Counted from the first letter of the stretch, positions 12,316 through 24,234 are shown. The stretch is 64,000 nt of DNA from Artocarpus heterophyllus (GCA_025403435.1 JAJQZP010000440.1:496001-560000), one strand, 5' to 3'. The notes: generated by a model from the sequence alone, not told the origin. Translations and numbers: made by a program.

Positions 12316-13369
12316 TGTTGTGAAAAATCTATAAATGTCCGGAATTGTAAACAAGTAATAAAGTAACGAGAATAAGAGTATCGTTTCTACAAAAATTGTG
12401 TTAATTTAATAAACTATTGAAATTAGTTAATTCTAAAAGTATTTAAACGATCACAAAATAAAATAAAAAAATAATAATGAAACAAAATAAATAAATAAAT
12501 AAAAATGATACAAATAAATTAAGATTATGGCATCCAATTTTACCAAAACTTATATAATTTAATTCATTATTCTTATTAACATAGCTTATTGCAATATTTA
12601 AAGAACGAATAATCTTAATCTATTTGACACTCTCTTTTAATTACGTTAAAAATACCTTAATATATTAGCCTGTTATACACCCACGTGAATATAATAAAAA
12701 CCTAAACCTAAAATATATATATATATATATTTTCTTATATAATATATAATGTGTATATAAGAGGCGACTGCCTCTTTTTTATTTTATTTTTTTTTTCTTT
12801 CGTTTGTTAATTCCCACGCCACACAAGACAATCAGGCACAAATTGAGTTAACGTAGTTGAATGTGCGCCATGTGTCGCGGCAAGATTGGATGGGACTTGA
12901 AGTGGGCAAAGTGGAGAAATTCGACTGCAGGAGAAGTTGGGCGTGCGTGTACATGCTGGAGCTTCCAAACACCGAATCATCACTGCTGAGGAGTGCTCTG
13001 ACCAGTGGAGCCCACGGATTTCACTTGCTGGAGAAGGAGAGTGGCGTGCCATCACTTGCTTGGCTGTTGATAAGAACAATCGGACGGCTCAAAGAGCTCA
13101 ACCTCCTATTTAGCATGTGGTTCTTGTTTGGGCATATTTTAAGTTCGAATTTTCATCTCATTTTAGTGGCCCCTTTGCCGTTCAAATTAATTCCAATTGC
13201 CACGTGACCCAATGCAGCTGCATAACTGAGAGAAAATAATAATTAAAAAAAGAAAACAAAATTTAATTAAACTAAAATAAAAACAACTAAAACGTAATTA
13301 AGAGATTCAAAAACAAACAAAATATTAAGTTAAATATATATAATTTACCAGTATAAAACTTGCTGATCA
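12316..13369 (-). mobile_element. Solo LTR, TSD CTGAT, inside the LINE
   Basis: Starts TGTTGTGAAAAATC and ends GCTGATCA, with the 5-bp duplication CTGAT at 12311-12315 and 13370-13374. Removing it and one CTGAT restores the LINE frame from FFEEVDQ to SDTVILQVDAAW. The first ~60 bases (ACAAGTAATAAAGT wording) resemble the start of the LTR at 15038, so the families are related. An (AT)n run lies near 12712-12730. Confidence 0.9.
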
Positions 13370-13654
13370 CTGATCAACCTCTTCAAAGAAAGATGGCATT
13401 ACGCCAGACTGATCAACATCCATTTTGGACAGAACTACATGTTTGTGCTCTCTAAAGGATTTCGTTACAGCCCGCGGCACATCACCTGGGTTAGTTTGCA
13501 AACCATCATGAACACACCTGTTCTGAGTCTGCCAAATCTGATCACACGCAACAGCTCTAATGACATAAAAAATCACGATTCTCATTTCTTGAACTATAGA
13601 GCCTGTTACCTGCGTAGTAAGCATCCAATTCAACAGGTTCTCCCCCGAGCAAAT
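13370..13654 (-). pseudogene. LINE ORF2, linker between zinc-binding and RNase H domains
   Basis: On minus it encodes ENLLNWMLTTQ, IWQTQNRCVHDG and the tail FFEEVDQ. The IWQxxNRxVHDG wording is typical of the region between the zf-RVT and RNase H domains of plant LINE-type reverse transcriptases. It joins in frame to 23985-24103 (upstream) and 12315 (downstream) once the insertions are removed. Confidence 0.8.
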
Positions 13655-13900
13655 TGTTGGAGATATTGATGAAATTCAGGATATCATTACCGCCTTGATT
13701 TCTATTACGATTGGGCCAGCTAATGCTATGCCAAGATTGTTGGGTTATTATCATGGACCCAATATTGCTATAGTTAATGCTAAAAATGTACAATTGTATT
13801 TTTCCTATTTTTGGTATAGCAAAAATTGTAAATATTGTTATGTTTTTTTTAGAGGAGTAATAGATGAAAAAGAATGTTTTTCTTGTTTCAAAAGTTTTGA
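13655..13900 (+). repeat. Copia-3 5' LTR
   Basis: 246 bp, ending GTTTTGA just before the primer site. The equivalent end of the 3' LTR reads GTTTTCA. Confidence 0.88.
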
Positions 13901-13912
13901 TGGCACCAAAGC
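13901..13912 (+). other. Copia-3 primer binding site, mutated
   Basis: TGGCACCAAAGC directly abuts the LTR and differs at three positions from the tRNA-iMet complement TGGTATCAGAGC. Confidence 0.6.
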
Positions 13913-13963
13913 AGGTTTGGTGCTCTGGAATTTTTTTTAGCTATTCTTTTCATTTTCTGGGTT

Positions 13964-14845
13964 GATGGACAACCAAACAGACAAGAATGATAAGAATACT
14001 AAAACTTCTTTCTTTCTGCATCCCTCTAATAATCCCGGTACCATTTTAGTGTCTTCTACACTAAATGGGGACGATTACTCCAAATGGAGCAGAGCGATGC
14101 TGAAGGCTCTCAGTGCAAAAAATAAGTCTGGATTGGTTGATGGAAAATTTTCCAAACCCTCTGCTTCAGATTCAAACTTTGGGGCATGTAAGCAATGTGA
14201 CGACTTGGTTGCTTTATGGATCGTGAATGCAATAATTCCGGACCTCGCAAGAGATGCCGTTTATGCAGAAACCGCAAGGGATCTTGGGCTTGATCTTGAA
14301 GAGAGGTTTTCTCAAAGTAATGGGCCGCGCATCTTTGAACTCCAACAGAAAATCAATTCTATATCGCAAGGTCTTGATTCTATCACAGTTTATAACTCAA
14401 AGCTAAAAGTTTTATGGGATGAACAAAATGTTTATGCTCCAATACCTCCCAGCACTTGCGAGTCAAGCAAGATTTTTGAGTCTTATAGAGATAGAGATCG
14501 CACCATACAATTTTTAATGGGTTTAAATGAGGCTCACACAGTTGTTTGTGGGCATATCCTTTTGATGAAACCCATTCCAGTCGTGAGTAAAGCTTTCTCA
14601 TTAATTCTTTAAGAGGAAAGACAACGTGGCATTATTAGTCCACGACCCACACCAGATTCTGCTGCATTGGCTACTAAAGGAAATAATCATGCAGGTAAAT
14701 TCCAAGGGCATAATTTCTCTAGTAATTCTTAACCCAATTGTGATTTCTGTGGAAGGATAGGACATACAGAAGAAAAATGCTATAAACTGCAGGGTTTTCC
14801 TTCAGTCACAAGCTTTATAAAGGTCCAAATCAAAATGCTCACAAG
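13964..14845 (+). pseudogene. Copia-3 gag with zinc knuckle, broken
   Basis: The long frame from 13964 reads MDNQTDKNDKNTK, then HPSNNPGTILVSSTLNGD, the copia gag N-terminal domain (Retrotran_gag_3 type), then the gag core LDLEERFSQSNGPRIFELQQ. A TAA at 14610 replaces a Gln codon before EERQRGI. Beyond it a CCHC knuckle is readable at about 14740-14790 (CDFCGRIGHTEEKC). The gag is therefore interrupted by single nonsense mutations rather than by the insertions. Confidence 0.85.
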
Positions 14846-14850
14846 TTCAT

Positions 14851-15037
14851 GTGTCTTCTACAGTCTCACAAGTGGTGTCTCCTACAGTTCAAAACTTGTG
14901 GCACCAACACTTAGGTCACTCTAGCTTTGGTCGTTTTAAATTATTATCACATTATATTTCAGATTTACGTAATTCTGTTCAACTTGAAGTTTGTGAAATT
15001 TGTCCACTTGCTAAGCAAACTTGTCTTCCCTTTCCTT
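14851..15037 (+). pseudogene. Copia-3 GAG-pre-integrase segment
   Basis: Encodes LWHQHLGHSSFGRFKLL and CEICPLAKQTCLPFP, the HxxLGH and CxxC zinc-binding N-terminus of copia integrase. It is cut at 15037 by the solo LTR at 15038-16447 and resumes at 16448. Confidence 0.85.
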
Positions 15038-16447
15038 TGTTGTGGATTTCTCTAACGCAAGTGCACGTATCGTTAACAAGTAATAAAGTGAGAGTAGAGA
15101 TCGTTTTCTCGAAGATTAATTGTCACTAAGTACTAAATTACTCAAACTCTAATTTTATTTGAACAACTGAAATATAGGAAACAATGGAATAATAAAATGG
15201 TAAAAATAAGACAAACTAAATTAATGAAAATTGATAAATTGCAACTTTAACATATGAGAATTCAATATATTAAGACTTCAAGGGTTTCCGACTCATCGGA
15301 TTAATTTTATCCAATTTATTTAATTTAATCAATTGAAATTTACTCCAATGCCGATAACAAATTTTTCTTAGGTAGTTATTGATCTTTCTTAAGCATTAAT
15401 AATTTGTCCAAGTTAGCAAATTTTCTACATCTCTGTGGAAACTCTAAACTTACCAAGATTCATTAAGAACAAGAAATTCGCAATGTTACACAAGTCTCAT
15501 AGATATCTCTATCCTATGATGATCTCATGGCATTTAATAATGGCCTAATTTAATTATCGCTTCTCAGCCTCAAATTAAATCACAAATCATGCAAAAAGTG
15601 CGCAAACTTTTACAAGCATTAAGATTAGATTAAATACTCAGCATAGAAAATGAATAAACATCGAATTGAATTACATTAAATAAAAGTAAACATTCATAAT
15701 TTGGCTACATCGTAGTCCGAGAATAGAGAAAGTTAGTTCATAATGAAACTAAAACTCATCCTAAATAATGTCTTAAACATGAGGAGTAGAAGAAATGAAC
15801 TGTATGTTTGAATATGAAGATGGATTCCGTCTCTGGGTTACACCGTTCTTCTTCTCCAAGGCAATGAGTTCTCTCATGTTTCTATAGTTTCTGTCCATTA
15901 AAATTCGTGCTCCAACCCTTCATAATGTTCTATTTATAGGCTAGGGTTTGAAAGGGCAATTTTGAAACAAATATAGATTGAAAATTGAATTGCAATCGCA
16001 ATGGCGCCTAGGCTCGATAATCTGGCGTCTAGGCTTCGTAATGGCGCCTAGACGGCAAGGTTGTAGGGCCTACGCGCCACAAAGGCCCATAGAAAATTTT
16101 TCAAACTAGCGCCTCGGTGCTACACTGTTGCTTGGCTCTTTAGCAAAATGGCGCCTAGGAGCCCAAATTGTGGCCTATAGGTGCTAAGCTCTTGGGTTTT
16201 TTGTATGGAACTTTATCTGTAAGAGCACCTAGGTGCCTATAAGTTGGCATCCAGGCTCCATTTCATTTTGAGTCCAATTTTGCTTATTTTTCGATCCGCT
16301 TTGCCCCACACTTTGCTATTATGCACCCTTTTTCCTAAAAATCTATAAAAGAGCATAAAACGCTATCAAATTCTTATAAATTGCTCAAAACTAACAAAAA
16401 TATTAAATGAGAATCATCTTATTAATTAACCTAAAACTAACTTATCA
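15038..16447 (-). mobile_element. Solo LTR (palindrome-array family) inside Copia-3 integrase
   Basis: Starts TGTTGTGGATTTC and ends AACTTATCA; near-matching 5-bp flanks are TCCTT (15033-15037) and TTCTT (16448-16452). It is the reverse orientation of the copy at 19135-20609, so the sense strand is minus; the minus-strand TATA box lies at about 15931-15940. Degenerate CCTAGG-centred palindrome sites occur at 16004, 16025, 16044, 16151 and 16225, upstream of that TATA box. Confidence 0.85.
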
Positions 16448-18898
16448 TTCTTCGAGTAATAACGTGTTGTCGAACCTTTTGACATGATCTGTTTTGACAT
16501 TTGAAGAAAATACCATGTTGCTTCTCTATCTGGTGCTCATTATTTCCTTACCATTGTAGATGATCACACAAGTTGTACCTGGGTTTTTCTTATGCAATGT
16601 AAAAGTGAGACTAGATTGCTCTTGCAATCTTTCTACTCTTGTGTTGAAACTCAATTCAATAAGAAAGTTAAAGTATTGCATTCTGATCATGGCTCAAAAT
16701 TTGAGCTGATAGATTTTTATAAAGCAAAAGGGATTGTGCATGAAAAGAGTTGCGTTAGCGCATCACAACAAAATAGAGTTGTAGAAAGAAAGCATAGCCA
16801 TTTACTAAATGTTGCTAGAGCCTTGCGTTTTCAAGCGGGTCTTCCCTTACACTTTTGGGGTGAGTATGTGTTAACCGTGGCCTATCTCATAAACCGTATC
16901 CCAACACCTTTGCTCTTGGCTCAAACACCATACAAAATAAGTTTTGGTTCTATTCCCTCCTTTTCTCACTTAAAAGTCCTTAGGTGCTTATGTTATGCCA
17001 CTAATATAAGCCCATCAAAAACAAAATTTGACGCTAGAGCATCTCGTTGTATTTTCCTTGGTTATCCTTATGCTCAAAACAGTTACAAGCTATATGATCT
17101 AAACACCAAAAAAGTCTTTGTGTCTAGAGACGTCAAATTCTGTAAAAATATTTCTCCTTTCCTTCACGGGTCAAGCTTTCCATCAAATACACATATTCTG
17201 CCACTTTCCATAGCTGAATAACATTTTCATATGTCACCCACATAAGCTCATGAAAATTATAAAATTGATCACATAGACAATCAACTCATTAACACTCCCA
17301 CACCCGAACCACTGTCTTCCACACCACAAATTTGATGGTCCACTGGTGAATCTCGTCCACCATCTTACCTCAAAGATTACCATTGTCAGTTGGCCACATG
17401 TGATGATTCAACTCCAAAGTCTTCTTCCGGATCCGTAAGTACTTGTCATCCATTGCATCAATTCTTGTCCTATAATAAATTCTCTTCCTCTCACAGCTCT
17501 TTCTTAGCTTCCATATCTTATAACCAAGAACCTCAGATCTTTAAACAAGCTATGCTTGATGAAAGTTGGAGACAAGCTATGGCAGAAGAAATTAAGTTTT
17601 GGAAGAAAACCATACTTCAGAACTTACTATCTTGCCCCCCCCCCCCCCCCCCCCCCAACAAGAAGGTGATCGATTGCAAATGGGTGTACAAAATCAAGTA
17701 TAAATCTGATGGTACTATTCAACGCCACAAGGCCCGCTTAGTGGCAAAAGGTTACAACTAACAAGAAAGACTTGATTATCAAGAAACATTTACACCATTC
17801 GCAAAACTCACTAATGTCCACTGTCTTTTAGCCATTGCAGCCGTCAAAAATTGGAATCTTCATCAACTTGACGTTAGTAATGCTTTTCTTCACGAGGATT
17901 TAGATGAGGAAGTTTACATGCAACTTCCACCAGGTTTTAAAAAGTCGGGAACTAATAACATGGTGCGTAAACTTCAAAAATCTCTCTATGGTTTAAAACA
18001 AGCTTCACGCCAATAGTTTGCCAAAGTGTCGGCTACATGCAATCAAAGGCAAATTATTCCTTATTTACAAAGGTCAGGAATAATTACTTTACTGTCATTC
18101 TTGTCTATGTTGATGATATCATTGTTGTAGGAGATGACGTTCAAGAAATCCAAAGAGTCAGACAATTCCTCCTAAGCAATTTCAAGCTATGAGATCTTGA
18201 TCATCTATAATTTTTTCTTGGCATTGAAAATAGCACGATCAAAGAATGGGATTTATCTTAGCCAAAGAAAATGTGTCCTAGAACTGCTTGAAGAATTTGC
18301 TCTCCTTGGAGCACGTTCTTGCAAAACTCCCATGGAACAAAATATAAAACTAAGCAATTCAGATGGAGAACTTAATTCTGATGTCACGGCCTATAGACGG
18401 TTGGTTGGTTTGCCTACTTCACCTCACTGTTACTCGGCTAGACATAGCTTATTGTGTGCAGATACTTAGTCAATTCCTTGATCATCCAACACTACCACAT
18501 CACTCCGCTGCGTTACGAGTCTTATGTTACTTGAAAGGACGTCCTGGCCAAGACATTTTTCTCTCCGCCTCTAGTTCTCTCCAATTACATGCTTATTGTG
18601 ATTTGGATTAGGCAGGTTGTCCCGACTCTCGCCGCTCCATCACAGGTTATTGTGTTCTTCTTTGTGATTCTCCAATTTCATGGAAATCAAAGGAACAATC
18701 TACAGTACCCCGTTTCTCCGTCAAGACAGAGTATCGGGCCATGGCCACAACATGTTGTGAGCTTAGCTGGTTGACTTATCTGCTAACAGACCTTGGCGTC
18801 CCTCATTTTCAACCTGCTTCTCTTTACTACGACAACAAAGCTACGCTTCATATTACTGCAAATCCAACCTTCCACGAACGAACTAAACACGTCGAAAT
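16448..18898 (+). pseudogene. Copia-3 integrase, RT and RNase H, broken
   Basis: The integrase core resumes at HYFLTIVDDHTSCTWVFL and continues to LHSDHGSKF (normally SDNGxEF) and VVERKHSHLLNVARALRF, followed by the C-terminal CFLGY-like segment. The RT region includes DCKWVYKIKYKSDGTIQRHK, a TAG in KQASRQW, and an intact YVDDIIVVGDD near 18105. RNase H runs to FHERTKHVEI at 18898, where the gypsy-type solo LTR enters. Many stops and shifts are present, including a 22-base C run at 17635-17656. Confidence 0.88.
17635..17656 (+). repeat. Homopolymer of 22 C
   Basis: An uninterrupted run of 22 C lies between copia codons for NLLSC and NKKVIDCKWVYK. In a copia polyprotein this position encodes a non-conserved linker. 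Confidence 0.9.
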
Positions 18899-19134
18899 TG
18901 TAATGGTCAAGGAAAATGCATTAATAAAATCTAATATTTAATTAGATTTAATTAATAAACTTACCTTTATAAACTGTATTTTTGTAAAAAATGATGTTAA
19001 TGTATAATAAACAATATTAGTAAGAAATTTTACGATAAACTTGATACGATGTTAGATATTACTAAATACAGATTTTATGAGCTTAAAAGCTCAAAAATTT
19101 GTAAAAAATATCCATGAAACGAATTTTATATCAT

Positions 19135-20609
19135 TGATAAGTTAGTTTTAGGCTACTTAATTAGATAATTTTCACTTAATATTTTTGTTAGTTTTGAGCA
19201 ATTTATAAGGATTTGATAATGTTTTATGTTCTTTTATAGGTTTTGAAGGGGAACGATGCATAATGACAAAACAAAGGATAAAACGGACTGAAAATTGAGC
19301 AAAAATAGACTCGAGATGAAATGGAACCTAGACGCCAGCTTATGGGTGCCTAGGCGCTCAAGACAAATGAAGTTACATACCAAAACCCGAGAGCAAAGCG
19401 CCTAGGTGCCATAACTGGAGCGCCTAGGCGCCATTCTATGAAGATTGGAGGCCGAGAGCAAAGCGCTTAGGCGCCATAACTTGAGCGCCTAGGTGCTATT
19501 CCTAGTAACACTGCGGCGCCTAGGCGCCAGTTCAAAAAAGGGGGGCATGATGCTGTGTAGCACCTAGGTGCTACAATCATGGCGCCTAGGAGCCATTACG
19601 AAGCCTAGGCGCCACAATCCTGGCGCCTAGGCGCCGTTGCGATTCCAAGTTCAATTACAGTGTAATTTTGTTCCAAAATTGCCATTTCAAACCCTAGCAT
19701 ATAAATAGAACATTATAGAAGGTTGGAATACGAAATTTTGACAGAAAGAAACTGCAGAAAAGAGGAGAGAAGACACACACTACTTTGGAGAAGAAGATCG
19801 ATGCAACCCAGAGACGGAATCATCTTCCCATCCAAACATTGAGTTCTTTCCTTCTACTCTTCATGTTTAAGAGATTGTTTAGGATGATTTTTAATTTCAT
19901 TATGAACTAACTTTCTCTGTTCTAGGGCTACGATGTAGCCGGATTATGAATGTTCACTTTTGTTTAATTTAATTTAATTCAATTCGATGTTTATTCATTA
20001 TCTATGCTGAGTATTTAATCTAATCTTAATGCTTGTAAAAGTTTGCGCACCTTTTGCATGATATGTGATTTAATTTGAGGCTGAGAAGCGATGATTAAAT
20101 TAGACCATGATTAAATGCCATGAGATCATCATAGGATAGAGATATCTATGAGATTTGTGTAACACTATGAATTTCTTGTTCTTAATGAATCTTGGTAAGT
20201 TTAGAGTTTCCACAGAGATGTAGGAAATTTGCTAACTAGGATAAATTATTAATGCTTGAGAAAGATTAATGACTACCTAAGAGAAATTCGTTATCGGCAT
20301 AGGAATAAATGTCAATTGATTAAATTAGATAAAAGTAGATATGATTAATCCGGGGAGTCAGAAACCCTAGAAGTCTTAATATATTGAATTCTCCTCTGTC
20401 AAAGTTGCAATTTCTTAATTTTCATTCATTTAGTTGTCTTACGCTTACCATTTCATCATTCTATCGTTTCTCATATTTCAGTTGTTCAAATAGAATTAGA
20501 GTTAAAGTAATTTGGTACTTAGTGACAGTTAGTCCTCGAGGGAACGATCTTTACTCTCACTTTATTACTTGTTAATGATACGTGCACTTGCGTTAGAAAA
20601 TCCACAACA
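19135..20609 (+). mobile_element. Solo LTR nested in the gypsy-type LTR, TSD ATCAT
   Basis: Starts TGATAAGTTAG and ends AAATCCACAACA, flanked by ATCAT at 19130-19134 and 20610-20614. A TATA box (TATAAATAG) is at 19700. Directly upstream, at 19346-19634, are about ten sites centred on CCTAGG with the consensus GCGCCTAGGCGC. It is the same family as 15038-16447 in opposite orientation. It is the deepest insertion of the nest. Confidence 0.92.
19346..19634 (+). repeat. Phased palindrome array upstream of LTR TATA box
   Basis: Sites start at 19346, 19398, 19420, 19463, 19485, 19516, 19560, 19582, 19601 and 19623. Five adjacent pairs or near-pairs are spaced 22 or 19 bp. Best copies are the perfect 12-bp palindrome GCGCCTAGGCGC; others have one or two changes (for example GCACCTAGGTGC, still palindromic). 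The array ends 66 bp before the TATA box at 19700. Confidence 0.85.
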
Positions 20610-20688
20610 ATCATAATTAATTATAATATTGTGGTATAAATTAATAGGTGATTAAGATCAAAATAAGGTAGAAAAGTAGGCTAAAACC

Positions 20689-20740
20689 TTAAAACAGCAT
20701 AAAAGGGGTTCACCTTAAAACAACATAAAAGGGGTTCAAC
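20689..20740 (+). repeat. Short tandem duplication in gypsy-type LTR
   Basis: Two adjacent copies of a 26-base unit containing AACATAAAAGGGGTTCA-type wording. Confidence 0.7.
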
Positions 20741-22608
20741 GTAGTGTAAGTACACTACTAAGGTAAAAACACAGATACAGAAAATACTGTGTTTTGACTC
20801 CAAAAGTGAACCAAAGAATAAGAAGGATATTTAATACAGTTCAAGAATATGTTTTCCAACGGTTTCACCTCAACGATACAAGAAAAATACTGTGTGTTGA
20901 AAAATTATATTGCGTAAAATTTTTAGGGCCCACCAAATAGACACCCATTGAGATTTTATTGGGCCACCATGCCATGAAAGGTGGCCCAATCACAACAAAC
21001 CACCTTAGTCACCCAATTAATTACTTGGCGACTCACCCTTTTTTTTAAAAAAATGTAAGAAGATAAGAATAAATTAAGGCATGTATCATCAAAACCAATC
21101 CATTTTTACCTCCTCGCAAAACCGGTAGCCCTTAATTATCTCTCTCAAAAATTTTGTTCAAACAAATGCTTCCATATAGCCATTTCCAAGTAAATTCCAA
21201 GTAGAACCAAGTAAAACCTCAAGTTTTTTTTTTTTTTAATTTCTAAGGTAAGATCCAAACTTTTTCTAAGTTTTTTTTAGTGTTTCTTTGGGGAATTCAA
21301 GGGAGTTAGTGAAGGTTTTTCTTCCATGAAATATGTCTTGGAGAATTGGCAAGGAAATCAAGTGTTTAAGGGGCATGATCGCCACTTTTTCTTTGGTAAA
21401 GTTAAATTCCCCCAAATTTCAAAGTTTATGATGATTTTGTTTTGGTTCCTTCAAGTATGGTATGTGATGATTTGGAAAAGTTTATGGCCTACTTGAAATG
21501 ATCTTATGGCATGTTTTGAGGTGAATTTGAGATATGGAGGTGTAAAACTGCTATTTGGTGAAAAAAAGGTTAGTTTTTGTAAATTTTGAGTGTTTAGGGT
21601 TAGAATTATAATTGGGCATGAAAATGCTTTGAGGAAGTATAGAACCTACCTTCACAGTGGTGGTAATCCTGTTTTAAACTGATTTCTACAAAAATGACCT
21701 AGGGACCAAATTGCAAAAAAATTCTTATTCTCGGCAGAATTAAAAAAAGGCCAAAACCTCCCCTTTCCAGTGGGAATTTTGAAAAAGTCAAAACGTAAAA
21801 GTTGTAGATCTAGACAAAACTGTTAAGAATTGCAGACGGTTCGTCAAAAATCGCTTCTGTTTGTGAGATATAAATTTTACAAAATTTGTTAAAGTTGGAA
21901 AAAAAAAATTTAAGGGCAAAAATGTCATTTTACAAAAAGAATTAGGGTATGGTACTTTGAGAAAATTTGATCCTCTTGAAAAATGGGGACTAATGGTTTA
22001 AAAAGATTATTTTTGGTCCGGGGCAAAATCGTCAAAAATTTTCAAATGGTTTAAAATTGTAAAGTTTTGTTTAACTTGGGCTTTTATTGCAAACTAGTAA
22101 CCCGATGCCTTGAGCACTTGTCTTCACGCTAATAAGCGACATTTCATGTGAAATTAATCAAATCGGGCCTAGGAATTCAAAGTGGCCCATTGAGGGCAAA
22201 AACGTTATTTTTCATGAAATAAGTAGTACGGACCCTGAAAGGTATAAGATAGAGAACAACGAGAGGATGGTTGAACTTTAAGCAGTTGGAAAGTATTTCG
22301 AAATAGTAATCGAAAAAAATATATATCTTATTGACGTATTGCTAAATAGTGATGATTTGGCTAATAATGATATAATTGGCCAAACAGGCCCTTAAACGAG
22401 TAATAAGGAAAACCTGAAGATGGTTTTAATAGTGGCAAAAACAAGTAAGTTTCAAACCCACCTACAGTATAAAAAAGTAGGTTTAAGGGTATAGTATATT
22501 TATGTGAACGTGTCTGTGTGTGCTACATAATTAAAAAGTGTAAATATTTTGCACTTAGTATGAGCATATGTTGTCATGCATGATATGATAACCAAAATAA
22601 CTTGACTG

Positions 22609-23180
22609 GTAAATGAAACATAAAAAATAAGGAAAGTGTCGCACTAGCTTCTGAAGCAAAAGGGGAGTTTAAAGTTAAAGTTATGTTATGGTCTTGGTGT
22701 TACGAAGACCTATGTGCACATATGGTACGAGCACTTAGGCGCTAATGGAAGAAAAGAAATAACAAGAATAAAAAATGTTCATAAGAAAGCATAAATGAAT
22801 CCTACATATTAGTATAAGATTTATGTGGGCTATATTTGGACTTACTGAGTATAAGCTCACCTATGTGCACTTATGGTACGAGCAAAAGGGGAGTTTCTGA
22901 AGCAAAAAGGGAGTTTTTGACAGGTAAATGAAACATAAAAAATAAGAAAAGTGTCGCACTAGCTTCTGAAGCAAAAGGGGAGTTTAAAGTTAAAGTTATG
23001 TTATGGTCTCGGTGTTACGAAGACCTACGTGCACATATGGTACGAGCACTTAGGCGCTAATGGAAGAAAAGAAATAACAAGAATAAAAAATGTTCATAAG
23101 AAAGCATAAATGGATCCTACATATTAGTATAAGATTTATGTGGGCTATATTTAGACTTACTGAGTATAAGCTCACCTAGT
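22609..23180 (+). repeat. Tandem duplication of about 315 bp in gypsy-type LTR
   Basis: The block starting near AAATGAAACATAAAAAATAA at 22611 recurs at 22926, period 315, with very few differences. It includes GTGTCGCACTAGCTTCTGAA and CTTAGGCGCTAATGG. It duplicates the end of the U3/R region, just before the presumed U5. Confidence 0.85.
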
Positions 23181-23568
23181 TATTTCATGCTGTAGGAATT
23201 TTCACTAGAAGGTCAGAATGAATATGCTAATGAGCTGGCAGGGGAATATGAGCAGTGCGCAGACTAGGGTGTGGATACGTTCACAGATATGGTTCCGTTG
23301 TTATATATTTTAATTTATTTTAGATCATGATGTATAAATGATATAGTATGGTTAAGTGAGAAAAAACCTCTTTTGAACATTCTAAGTAGGTGTTGTTTTA
23401 AAAAAAAAGTTGCTTGTGTAATTATACATATAATTATAAAAGAAATTTCCGTATGTATGCATAATCTATATATTAAAATATTTGAAGAAAAAAATATTTT
23501 CAAGTTTTTATAAATACGTAAGTAAGGAAAACAATAAACCACAATTTGTAAAAAGGCGGGTTATAACA

Positions 23569-23717
23569 GAAATCGACTGCCACTTAATTCGAGAGAAAAT
23601 TCAACAAGGAATTCTTCGTATTGAATATGTTCGTTCATAGTACCAGTTAGCTGATGTTTCTACAAAGTCCCTTGCCAAAGGACGTTCAAGATCTTCACCT
23701 TCCATCTTGAGGGGGGC
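23569..23717 (+). pseudogene. Copia-3 RNase H C-terminal end and polypurine tract
   Basis: Encodes DCHLIREKIQQGILRIEYV, then LADVSTKSLAKGR, the conserved end of copia RNase H, with a TAG in between. The polypurine tract TTGAGGGGGGC (about 23707-23717) directly precedes the 3' LTR. Confidence 0.85.
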
Positions 23718-23984
23718 TGTTGGAGATATTGCTGAGTTGGATATTGATTGATGAAATTCAGGATATCATTACCGCCTTGATTTCTATTACGATTGGGCCA
23801 GCTAATGCTATGCCAAGATTGTTGGGATATTATCATGGACCCAATATTGCTATAGTTAATGCTAAAAATGTACAATTGTATTTTTCTTATTTTTGGTATA
23901 GCAGAAATTGCATATATTATTATGTTTTTTTTTCAGAAGAGTAATAGATGAAAAAGAATCTTTTTCTTGTTTCAAAAGTTTTCA
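23718..23984 (+). repeat. Copia-3 3' LTR
   Basis: 267 bp; it has about 21 extra bases near its start relative to the 5' LTR. Confidence 0.88.
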
Positions 23985-24103
23985 TCCCATCAATTCGATC
24001 CTTATAGACCACTCGTTGCCAAACAAAATGAATTTGGCAAACAAACAATCTACAAAGATATGAACTAAATGTTCATTTGCTTGACCACACATCACACACA
24101 AAG
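23985..24103 (-). pseudogene. LINE ORF2, zinc-binding (zf-RVT) segment
   Basis: The minus strand encodes CVMCGQANEHLVHIFVDC and FAKFILFGNEWSIRIELMG, the C-x2-C and H/C zinc-binding motif found after the reverse transcriptase in plant LINEs. Its N-terminal side continues at 29609 beyond Copia-2. Its C-terminal side continues at 13654 beyond Copia-3, giving MGICSGENLLNW in frame. Confidence 0.85.
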
Positions 24104-24234
24104 TGTTGCAGATGTGGAGCCAAATCAAGTCGACAACCCAGCAAAAGGAAGAAAAAGGGAGAAAAACGCGTCCTCGAAGGCAGAGAGCAAGCGCCGCAGC
24201 TCTCGCAGAAGAGCGCCGCGGCGCTAGGATGAGG

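Larger units (their letters stand above)
18899..23568 (+). mobile_element. Gypsy-type solo LTR with nested LTR, TSD GAAAT
   Basis: Starts TGTAATGGTCAAGG and ends GGGTTATAACA, flanked by GAAAT at 18894-18898 and 23569-23573. Removing it restores the copia RNase H segment HVEI to DCHLIREKIQQGILRIEYVR. Without the nested 19135-20609 copy it is about 3.2 kb. ACTGAGTATAAGCTCACCT near 23158 resembles the R/U5 region of plant gypsy LTRs, so the sense strand is plus. No gag or pol is present. Confidence 0.88.
13655..23984 (+). mobile_element. Copia-3: Ty1-copia element with nested insertions
   Basis: LTRs at 13655-13900 and 23718-23984 start TGTTGGAGATATTG and differ by a 21-bp indel and about ten substitutions. 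The internal region encodes copia gag, zinc knuckle, integrase, RT and RNase H in plus orientation. Subtracting the two direct insertions (15038-16447 and 18899-23568) leaves about 4.25 kb, a normal copia length. It sits in the LINE with exact continuity of the LINE frame but no visible target duplication (CAAAT left, TCCCA right). Confidence 0.92.

Noticed and set aside
12857..13207. 116-codon plus frame in a less AT-rich patch
   Set aside because: It lies inside the solo LTR 12316-13369 and has no recognisable protein motif.
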